Below, in pieces: positions 1 through 7,913 of a stretch of 55,332 bases of DNA. Made by a program: the position numbers and the translations under genes. This DNA is from Elusimicrobiota bacterium. GTDB taxonomy: Bacteria > Elusimicrobiota > Elusimicrobia > F11. The notes below the pieces were generated by a model. It made no database searches. It saw only the letters and a list, made by a program, of their open reading frames with translations, and was not told the origin of the DNA. The DNA is taken from the NCBI GenBank assembly GCA_003140895.1, contig PLLH01000036.1, positions 9,929 to 65,260 of the forward strand. The letters are read 5' to 3'. The first letter of the stretch is position 1. Every line of letters starts with the position of its first letter.

Positions 1-2
1 TG

Positions 3-2324
3 GCCAACCTGGGCGTTGATTTACGAAAAGTTCGCGCTGAAATCGAAAAAATCGTCGGAACCGGCGACAACGTCATGCTGCTCGGCGAAATCCCTTTTAC
101 TCCGCGCGCCAAAAAAGTCTTGGAACTGGCCGTGGAAGAAGCCCAAAACATGGGCCACAACTACGTCGGAACGGAACATCTCCTCTTGGGTCTTATTCGA
201 GAAGAAGAAGGCGTGGCCGCCCGCGTCCTGGAAAATCTGGGCGTTCGGCTGGACGTCGTCCGCGAAGAAGTGATATCCCTTTTGGGAGAAGGCCAGCCTC
301 AAACGGCCCAACAGCAACAGTCCGGCGCGAAACAAAAATCAAAAACGCCGACGTTGGACGAGTTTGGACGCGACCTCACGGTGTTGGCGCGCGAGAAAAA
401 ATTGGATCCGGTCATTGGACGGCACGATGAGATTGAACGCCTGATCCAAATTTTGGCCCGCCGGACCAAAAACAACCCCGTGCTCATTGGAGATCCCGGC
501 GTTGGAAAAACGGCCATTGTTGAAGGGTTGGCGCAGAAAATCGCCTGCGGAGACATCCCTGAAATTTTGCAAGGCCGGCGCGTGATGACGCTGGACCTGG
601 CGGCGGTTGTCGCCGGAACGAAATACCGCGGTGAATTTGAGCAACGGCTTAAAAACATCATGGAGGAAATCCGCCGCGCCAAAAACCAAATCATTCTTTT
701 CATCGATGAACTGCATACCGTGATCGGGGCCGGCGCAGCCGAAGGCGCGATTGACGCATCGAACATGCTCAAACCCGCTCTTTCTCGAGGGGAACTCCAA
801 TGCATCGGCGCCACCACGTTGGATGAATATCGCCGCCACATCGAACACGACGCCGCTCTGGAGCGCCGTTTCCAACCCATTCACGTTGAGCCGCCGTCCG
901 TCGATGACACCGTTAAAATCCTGTTCGGTCTTCGCGAAAAATACGAGGCGCATCACAAGGTGAAATACACCGACGAGTCTCTCAAAGCCGCCGCGGAGTT
1001 GGCCGAGCGCTATATCGCCGACCGGTTTTTGCCGGACAAAGCCATCGATTTGATCGATGAGTCCGGAAGCCGCGCGCGTCTTCAAACATCCTCCATGCCG
1101 AAAAGCCTGAAGGACAAAGAAGCTGAAATTGAAACAGTGGCCAAGGACAAGGACGCCGCCATCGCCGCCCAGGAATATGAAAAAGCGGCGCGCCTGCGCG
1201 ATCACGAAAAAGAACTTCGAAAAAATCTGGAAGAAGCCAAGAAAAAATGGCGAACCAGCCGGGAAGAAACCATTCCCTCCATTTCCGATGAAGACATCGC
1301 CACGGTTGTTTCCATGTGGACGGGAATTCCCGTCACCAAACTGACGGAAAAAGAATCCGAGAAACTTATTCATATGGAAGAAGGCCTCCATCAACGCGTG
1401 ATCGGCCAGGAAGAAGCCATCCGGAATATTTCACTCGCCATCCGCCGGTCGCGAACGGGCCTTAAAGATCCTCAAAAACCGGTCGGAAGTTTTATTTTCC
1501 TTGGACCCACCGGGGTGGGGAAAACGGAGCTGGCGCGCGCGCTGGCGGAATTTTTGTTCGGTAACGAAGAAGCTCTTGTTCGTATCGACATGTCGGAGTA
1601 CATGGAAAAATTCGCCGTGTCTCGTCTCATCGGGGCGCCTCCGGGCTACGTCGGTTATGAAGAAGGGGGACAATTAACGGAAGCCGTCAGGCGGAAACCG
1701 TATTCGGTCGTCCTCCTGGATGAAATTGAAAAAGCCCATCCGGACACCTTCAACATCCTTCTTCAAATCATGGACGACGGCCAGCTGACGGACAACCTGG
1801 GCCACAAAGTGAACTTTAAAAACACGGTCATCATCATGACCTCGAACGTCGGCGCTCGCCTTATTTCCAAAGGGAAAGCGTTGGGGTTCGCCTCTCAGAA
1901 TGACACCGAACGGGATTACAATACGATGAAAGACACCGTGATGGATGAAGTGAAGCGGCATTTCAATCCGGAATTTTTGAACCGGATCGACAACCTGGTC
2001 GTCTTCCATCCGCTCACGCGCGTGGAAGCTCGAAAAATTCTGGAACTCATCTTGGACCGCGTGAGCAAGAAGCTCAAAAATCAAGACATCATTCCGGAAC
2101 TGACCGACGAAGCGAAGGATTATCTTGTCGACAAAGGCTTTGATCCCAATTTCGGAGCCAGGCCGCTTGTGCGAACCATCCAGCGGGAACTGGAAGATCC
2201 GATGGCTGAAGAAATCCTGGCGAAGAGACTCACGACAGGAGGAAAGGTGTTTGCGGACTATGACCCGGTGGCCAAAAAATTGGTCTTCAGCCCTACACCC
2301 CATAAAAAGCCGGTTCGAAGTTAA
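3..2324 (+). CDS. clpC: ATP-dependent Clp protease ATP-binding subunit ClpC (5' end cut by window)
   Basis: ClpC is an AAA+ unfoldase that feeds substrates to the ClpP peptidase in the cytoplasm. The reading frame is open from base 3 with no start in the window, so the first part of the N domain is missing. An internal ATG at 75 is not the start, because the preceding codons continue the ClpC N domain. The second Clp_N repeat (TPRAKKVLELA, GTEHLLLGLIREEEG) is intact. AAA domain 1 has Walker A GDPGVGKT. A UVR-like coiled segment follows (EYEKAARLRDHEKEL), which separates ClpC from ClpA and ClpB. AAA domain 2 has Walker A GPTGVGKT and DEIEKAHPD, and then an LGF tripeptide where the ClpP-docking loop is expected. 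The frame ends with the usual D2-small domain. No mcsA, mcsB or ctsR is visible here. A strong terminator follows. Confidence 0.96.
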   Translation, partial: ANLGVDLRKVRAEIEKIVGTGDNVMLLGEIPFTPRAKKVLELAVEEAQNMGHNYVGTEHLLLGLIREEEGVAARVLENLGVRLDVVREEVISLLGEGQPQTAQQQQSGAKQKSKTPTLDEFGRDLTVLAREKKLDPVIGRHDEIERLIQILARRTKNNPVLIGDPGVGKTAIVEGLAQKIACGDIPEILQGRRVMTLDLAAVVAGTKYRGEFEQRLKNIMEEIRRAKNQIILFIDELHTVIGAGAAEGAIDASNMLKPALSRGELQCIGATTLDEYRRHIEHDAALERRFQPIHVEPPSVDDTVKILFGLREKYEAHHKVKYTDESLKAAAELAERYIADRFLPDKAIDLIDESGSRARLQTSSMPKSLKDKEAEIETVAKDKDAAIAAQEYEKAARLRDHEKELRKNLEEAKKKWRTSREETIPSISDEDIATVVSMWTGIPVTKLTEKESEKLIHMEEGLHQRVIGQEEAIRNISLAIRRSRTGLKDPQKPVGSFIFLGPTGVGKTELARALAEFLFGNEEALVRIDMSEYMEKFAVSRLIGAPPGYVGYEEGGQLTEAVRRKPYSVVLLDEIEKAHPDTFNILLQIMDDGQLTDNLGHKVNFKNTVIIMTSNVGARLISKGKALGFASQNDTERDYNTMKDTVMDEVKRHFNPEFLNRIDNLVVFHPLTRVEARKILELILDRVSKKLKNQDIIPELTDEAKDYLVDKGFDPNFGARPLVRTIQRELEDPMAEEILAKRLTTGGKVFADYDPVAKKLVFSPTPHKKPVRS

Positions 2325-2353
2325 AAATTCCGCCGTCTTGATTTAACAGGTTC

Positions 2354-2405
2354 ATGAGGGTTTTGGCCGAATACGCGACGGTTGGCCAAAACCCTCATTT
2401 TTTTT
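2354..2405 (+). terminator. Rho-independent terminator after clpC
   Basis: A perfect 15-bp inverted repeat (arms 2354-2368 and 2384-2398) with a 15-nt loop is followed at once by a run of T up to 2405. This is the strongest terminator in the window. The next gene's ATG starts on the base after the T run. Confidence 0.93.
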
Positions 2406-5400
2406 ATGGCTCGATTCAGAAAAAAAATTAAAGTCTCCTCGTATTTCCTGGCCTCCGTTGTGGGGGGCGCGTTCCTACTCTGGGGAATCGTTTTGAATTT
2501 TGTTGCTCCTGCGTGGATGCTGAGTCAGGCGAGAGCGCGCGTGCCCGTCGATTTCACGACGGGCCAGGTCAAGACGAATTTCTTCAATTCCATTTCGATT
2601 AAAGACGTCGCCATCAGGGGGTCCTTTGACGGCGCCGTCGCCGGGGTTGCCGCCCACATCGATCAAGTCACTATCTCTCTCACCCCCTGGGCGTATCTGT
2701 TGCCGCGGGAAGCGGTCCGCCGGCCGATTTCCGTCAAACTCCTTCGTCCGCGCGTCCGCGTTCAAATGAATCTTCAATCGACCGCTCCATCTCTTGAGGC
2801 GATCCCGTTGCCTCCGATCCCCATCAAAACGCAATGGATCGATGGCGATATTCGAGTGGAGGGGCTCAAAGAACCCTGTCATCTCTCTCACGTATCATCA
2901 CTGATCTCCGTCACGTCCAAGAATCTGAAAGTGTCCATCCAGGGATCTGAAGAAAAATGGGGCTCGGTCTTTTCTCAATTCGCGTACACAACCAAGAAAA
3001 AACATCGTTGGACGTGTTCCCTTCATCTGGGCAACGCCGATATCGGCTCTCTCCTGTCGTTCCTGGATTCACCCGCCATCGAGGGGAAACAGTTGGAGGG
3101 GAAAATCAAAGTCATCGCTTCGGCTGAGGGGCCGTGGCCGCCTCCCGCTCTGAACACCACCGGCTGGAAAGCCATCGGCTGGAAAGCCGGCCTTTCCGGC
3201 TCTCACCTAAAATGGCGGAGGGACCCAAGCCAACCGGGGATCGACATCTCCGGAGATCTTGATTTATCCTCATCGACGCTCGTGGTGCATAAAGCCGTCA
3301 TCGACAACGCGGTGTCAATAGACGGAACCATTTCCGATCCGCTGACGACGAATCGAAAAGCGGACCTCTCCCTTAAAGCGGACCATTGGCCCTTGGCGCG
3401 CATCAGTTCTCTGTTTGAAAATGCCCCTTTGGCGCGACACCTGGACGGGCACGCCTCCGCGGAACTGCGCGTGAGCGGCCTCTTGTCGAACCCCTCCTGC
3501 GAAGGGTCCTTCGCGTTACTCCCTGAGGTTGCGTCCGTGAAAATTCCGCCGGTGAATGGAACCGTTCAACTGTCGGATCGGCGGCTCCTGGTTCACGCCG
3601 CAACGGCGGAGGGAACGATCGAGGTGGTCGGATCTCTTGATCAAGAGGGAATCATTCAACGCCTTGAATTGGATCATGTTTCACTTGAATCGATCGCGCA
3701 AGCCAACCAATGGGCTCACATCCGCGGCAGCCTCACCTCCACCGTTCAGAGAGACCCCTCTAAAAAAACTCTCCTGGCTGGAAATTTTTCACTTCGAGAA
3801 TTTAAATGGGGACGGGATACCTCAACCGAAACGGTGACGGGCTCCTTCCACTTGGATGACAACCGCCTGTCCGTTGAGACAGACGCCAAAACGCTCCTGA
3901 TTCGAGCCTCCTTTGAAGCCGACCAAACACGGCTCGAAACGCTTCATTTAAAACTCAAGGGCAACGCGCTGATCTCCGGGTCGGGACTCATCGACAACGC
4001 GAATAAATCTCTTTCCATCTCAATTGAAGGACGGGACGTCCCGCCCGCCCTCTGGCCGCCCCTGGCGCGCGCCTATCCGGCGATTCAGGGCTCTCTTAAT
4101 TTTTCCGGACAATTGACAGGGCTGATCAAAGAACCGGACTTGAAAATTGAGTTGGACGCGAGTCATGTTCAATTCGTGCAAAACGGGACTTTGTGGTCCG
4201 GATCCACCTCTCTCTCGGCGCGTTCGAACTTCGTTCGTTTAAGTGACATTCAATTGACCGAAGCGACGACGGGATTTTTTTCTTGGAACAAAACAAACGG
4301 ACAGGATTTTTTTGACGGCGCGTTCCAATTCCACAAAGCCAACCCGCAGCTGTTTTTCGAATTAGCCCAATCAACCCTTCAAACCAAAGGGACGTTGAGC
4401 GGCTCTCTCGCCTTTCACGGAAATACGCAGTCCCTTGTTGGGATGTCATCTGTCACATGGTCCAACGGCCAAGCGGGACCGTTTCTGTTCGACGAATGTT
4501 CCCTTGGGGCCACGATGGATAAAAACAAAATCGTCCTGGATCACTTCACCCTGCTCAAAGACGAGAAAGTAGGCAAAGGAACGGGCGTCCTGGAAAAAAA
4601 TGGATCCAGTTGGATCGCCCAACTCCAAATCCAACTTCAGCGGTTCGGGATCAGTCCGCTGGCGGTTGATGGGGAATTTTCACTCAAAGGCCGCGTCAAC
4701 ATGGCCGACCACTCCGCCTCAGGCACAGTGGAAGCCCAGGCGTTCTGGATCAACGACTATCCTCTTGATCGATTCGAAGCGTCCATCCAAAAAGAAGGAA
4801 ACACCGTTTGGGCCCGCGGCAAAGCCTCGCCCGGAGTGGCCTTTGATATCCGATATGATATCGGACAACACACCACCACCGGAAATTTAAATGCCTCTAA
4901 ACTGGATCTGGGAAAAATCGTCGGTCCCTTTTTGGCCGACGTGGGAATCAAAGAAATCCCGCAAGGACGATGCGAAGCCAAAGCGCGTCTCACGGGATCC
5001 CTCATCGCGCCCCAAGTCCGGCTGGCCGTCACCAGCCCGACTGTTTTCTGGAGGAACGAACATATCTCCCCTTATTTTATCTTTGAGATAAACCCCACAA
5101 CCATCACGTTGGTCTCCGGTAAAGTGGAACTTCAAAAAGGCGGCACGGTGTTATCCAGCGGAACGATCACAACCGGCAAAGAGCCTCATTTCGATCTGCA
5201 GGGAGCCGGGACGTCACTGAACCTCCAGAGCGTCCTCAACCTGCTCAACTGGCCTCTCACCTGGGAGGGGAAAACCGACGCCACCTTCTCCATCCAAGGC
5301 GTTCAGAACAAACGGAAAATGCAGTTGACCTTTCAAGGCCAACACAACGGTTTTGGCCCCTTCGATAACGGCGGAACGATGGCCGGAACGCTCCATCTTG

Positions 5401-7817
5401 ACAATGGAGAAATGGATCTCTCCGGTATTCGGGTTCAATCGGGGAACGGCTTCGCCCGACTCCTGGACGGGAGCCGTCTTTTCTTAAACCGCGATTCGTC
5501 CGGGAAAATACGACTGTCCATCGATACGCGCAACCTTCAGATGGGCGTTTTGACTTTTTTTGGACGGATGGAAGCGGCCGGATCGTGGAAATCCTCGCCA
5601 ACACCGGTGCCAGACGACCACACAGACGTCGAACTCGATGTCTTTGCCCGCTCCCTTTATATCAACCAATTTGTTTTGGATGGGAACATCACTCATTTGA
5701 CCTTTGAGAAAAGACGACTCACGTTTTCACCGATCATCGGCTCCGGGCAACAGTTATCGGGGGCGTTGCATTACGAAAACTATCCGGAGATGAAAGTGGA
5801 TCGCTTAACGCTCATGGAAAAAAATCAAGAAAAATTCTTCTTGGATGGATGGGTGGGGAAACACCACTGGGATTATCTCGTGCGAGCAAAGGACATCGAC
5901 GCGGGGCTCATCCGCGGCCTGTTTGACACGACGCTTCCGATCTTAGGCACCATGGATATTCGGGCGGAAGGCAAAGGATCGCTGGCCCAACCCGTGATTC
6001 AAGCGGACGTCACCTGGCGGAACGGGTCCGTCGGTCAGATCCCGCTTGATTTAGCCACGGGGAACGTTCTTTTAGAAAACGGGATCGTGTCCATCAATCA
6101 TATTGTGGCCCAGAGAAAACGCGGGTACCAACTTTATGGAGATATGAAGATGTCCACGCCGCTCGTTGAAGGGGAGAAGGCCATCCCGCCGCAAATCAAT
6201 CTAAAATTAACGAAAGGGAACGCCGCCATCCTGCGTGACCTCTGGCCTGAGTGCAGAAAAGCCAAAGGATCGTTTGAAGCGGAATTGCACGTGGGAGAGA
6301 AACAGGCAACGCCATCGATCTCCGGCTACTTCTCAGCCGACGATATTCGCCTTCAGTCCAACACGTATGTGCCGGATCTCTCCAAAGGGGAACTCAAACT
6401 GCGGTTTGAAAACAACCGCCTCATGATCGACCGGGCTCAAGCCGTCTTGGGGAGCGGCCTCACACTCCTCAAAGGATATATCGATTTTAAAGACTTGGTG
6501 CCAAGCGAATTCGATCTGGCCCTCATCACGCCGACGGACGACGGAGCCTCCATCACCGTCCCGGAATTGACAATACCGCCGGGCCCGGTTTTGGGCCATT
6601 TCAGTATTTTAAAAAGAAAGTTGGCCAGCATTTCAGCAGGGGAACCAAAACTGGATCTCACATTGTCGGGTCCGGTGTCCAGCCCGCTTTTGGCCGGGCA
6701 CATTAATCTTGAAAACACGATTTTTACGTACCCGCCTCAAAAAAGCCAGCCGGGCGAACCTTCCGTTGATCTTATAACCACGTGGCTTCGAGAACTGTAT
6801 AGAAACATGCGATGGGACCTCGTTATGTCGGCGGGAAACCGAACCTGGTATGAAAACGATCTCGTGAACGCCCGCATTTCCGGCGATCTCCATTTGACCG
6901 GCCCCACGCATGATCTTATCGTGAACGGCCGCATTTTGACGGAACAAGGGTCCATCATCTATTCGGGAAGTGAATTTACAATCAAAGAAGCCCTGCTGGA
7001 AATTGTCACGGAACAAAGTCCGTTGGAGGTGAATGAAAAAAGCCAGACGTTCGTTTATCTCAAAGCCAATGCCGAGAGAGAGGTGTATTACACGGATGCG
7101 ACCGGAAACAACAACAGCGACGTGATCACAATGACGGTGGATCGCGCCCTGCTAGGAGAAATCCGGCCGCGATTCGCCTCAAAAAACAATTCCAATATTT
7201 CCGATAAAAAAGCCCTGCAGCTGGCGCTTGGAATTCCGGTGACGGAGGCCATTGAAGACAACCCGCTCCGGGTAGACCAAACCCCCACGGCGGCGAAAGC
7301 GGCCGAGACAGACCGGATGTTGCGGGCGGGACTCATCCAACTTTTGGACTCCACCTTCGCCTCCCCGCTCGCCCGCGCCATCGCTCGAAACACAGGGCTT
7401 GTCGATTTCATCCGCGTCTCATACGAAGAAAACGATAAGTATGCCAATTCATCCGCCGCGGCCGCTCCCCTTGACCCCACGGCCGCCACGAACAACATCA
7501 CTCAGAATCCGTGGGTGAAATACATGAAAGGAACAAAAGTTCAGATGGGGCGGGAACTCACCAGCCGTCTTTTTGCCGATTACAGTTTCCGCGTCGACGA
7601 ATTCGAGAACAAATTGGATTTGCGGCACGAAGTTGAATTGGCATACCGCGTCCACAGCAATCTCTTTCTGCGCGCCACGACGGAGTTGGACACGACCTCC
7701 TCCTTGGGTCGTCCGCCCGAACGGCGAGCCATTCTTGAAAATCGATGGCGATTTGGTTTACCAAAAGGAAACAAACAAAAAACAACAAACAAAGGAATTG
7801 GAGCACCCCCGCCTTAA
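2406..7817 (+). CDS. tamB: TamB-like translocation/assembly protein (AsmA/DUF490 superfamily)
   Basis: This very large protein (about 1,803 aa) resembles TamB, the inner-membrane-anchored periplasm-spanning protein linked to outer-membrane protein assembly and phospholipid transport. It has one N-terminal membrane anchor (about residues 12-33) after a basic stretch (MARFRKKIK). A long beta-rich repetitive body with no catalytic motif follows. The last 400 residues match the TamB/DUF490 C-terminal domain (LALGIPVTEA, ELTSRLFADYSFR, LENRWRFGLP). It lies just upstream of bamA, a typical context. The start is uncertain. An in-frame TTG at 2382 would lie inside the terminator hairpin, so ATG 2406 is preferred, but it has no Shine-Dalgarno sequence. 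The family assignment is firm; the exact role is inferred. Confidence 0.87.
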   Translation: MARFRKKIKVSSYFLASVVGGAFLLWGIVLNFVAPAWMLSQARARVPVDFTTGQVKTNFFNSISIKDVAIRGSFDGAVAGVAAHIDQVTISLTPWAYLLPREAVRRPISVKLLRPRVRVQMNLQSTAPSLEAIPLPPIPIKTQWIDGDIRVEGLKEPCHLSHVSSLISVTSKNLKVSIQGSEEKWGSVFSQFAYTTKKKHRWTCSLHLGNADIGSLLSFLDSPAIEGKQLEGKIKVIASAEGPWPPPALNTTGWKAIGWKAGLSGSHLKWRRDPSQPGIDISGDLDLSSSTLVVHKAVIDNAVSIDGTISDPLTTNRKADLSLKADHWPLARISSLFENAPLARHLDGHASAELRVSGLLSNPSCEGSFALLPEVASVKIPPVNGTVQLSDRRLLVHAATAEGTIEVVGSLDQEGIIQRLELDHVSLESIAQANQWAHIRGSLTSTVQRDPSKKTLLAGNFSLREFKWGRDTSTETVTGSFHLDDNRLSVETDAKTLLIRASFEADQTRLETLHLKLKGNALISGSGLIDNANKSLSISIEGRDVPPALWPPLARAYPAIQGSLNFSGQLTGLIKEPDLKIELDASHVQFVQNGTLWSGSTSLSARSNFVRLSDIQLTEATTGFFSWNKTNGQDFFDGAFQFHKANPQLFFELAQSTLQTKGTLSGSLAFHGNTQSLVGMSSVTWSNGQAGPFLFDECSLGATMDKNKIVLDHFTLLKDEKVGKGTGVLEKNGSSWIAQLQIQLQRFGISPLAVDGEFSLKGRVNMADHSASGTVEAQAFWINDYPLDRFEASIQKEGNTVWARGKASPGVAFDIRYDIGQHTTTGNLNASKLDLGKIVGPFLADVGIKEIPQGRCEAKARLTGSLIAPQVRLAVTSPTVFWRNEHISPYFIFEINPTTITLVSGKVELQKGGTVLSSGTITTGKEPHFDLQGAGTSLNLQSVLNLLNWPLTWEGKTDATFSIQGVQNKRKMQLTFQGQHNGFGPFDNGGTMAGTLHLDNGEMDLSGIRVQSGNGFARLLDGSRLFLNRDSSGKIRLSIDTRNLQMGVLTFFGRMEAAGSWKSSPTPVPDDHTDVELDVFARSLYINQFVLDGNITHLTFEKRRLTFSPIIGSGQQLSGALHYENYPEMKVDRLTLMEKNQEKFFLDGWVGKHHWDYLVRAKDIDAGLIRGLFDTTLPILGTMDIRAEGKGSLAQPVIQADVTWRNGSVGQIPLDLATGNVLLENGIVSINHIVAQRKRGYQLYGDMKMSTPLVEGEKAIPPQINLKLTKGNAAILRDLWPECRKAKGSFEAELHVGEKQATPSISGYFSADDIRLQSNTYVPDLSKGELKLRFENNRLMIDRAQAVLGSGLTLLKGYIDFKDLVPSEFDLALITPTDDGASITVPELTIPPGPVLGHFSILKRKLASISAGEPKLDLTLSGPVSSPLLAGHINLENTIFTYPPQKSQPGEPSVDLITTWLRELYRNMRWDLVMSAGNRTWYENDLVNARISGDLHLTGPTHDLIVNGRILTEQGSIIYSGSEFTIKEALLEIVTEQSPLEVNEKSQTFVYLKANAEREVYYTDATGNNNSDVITMTVDRALLGEIRPRFASKNNSNISDKKALQLALGIPVTEAIEDNPLRVDQTPTAAKAAETDRMLRAGLIQLLDSTFASPLARAIARNTGLVDFIRVSYEENDKYANSSAAAAPLDPTAATNNITQNPWVKYMKGTKVQMGRELTSRLFADYSFRVDEFENKLDLRHEVELAYRVHSNLFLRATTELDTTSSLGRPPERRAILENRWRFGLPKGNKQKTTNKGIGAPPP

Positions 7818-7894
7818 CTCATCCAGCCCAACTCAATCGCATTGATTATCAATCAATTTCGTTCAGACAAAGATCCTGAACTTTTCAGTTAATG

Positions 7895-7903
7895 TGTTAT
7901 AAT
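7895..7903 (+). promoter_or_regulatory. Extended -10 promoter upstream of bamA
   Basis: TGTTATAAT at 7895-7903 is a perfect extended -10 element (TGn plus TATAAT). The -35 region is poor (CTGAAC at 7876-7881 at best), as expected for extended -10 promoters. Transcription would begin near 7910. The same nonamer occurs just before the GT2 gene at 36258. Confidence 0.6.
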
Positions 7904-7913
7904 TCAGCGGTCG

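Noticed and set aside
339-1394. Long open frame on the - strand opposite clpC
   Set aside because: It is a codon-bias shadow of clpC: low-complexity Phe/Gly/Arg-rich translation, no ribosome site, no family resemblance. Similar antisense frames opposite bamA/lpxD (10847-11938), lpxC (12453-13442), fabF (48168-49019) and the dehydrogenase at 41897-42706 were rejected for the same reason.
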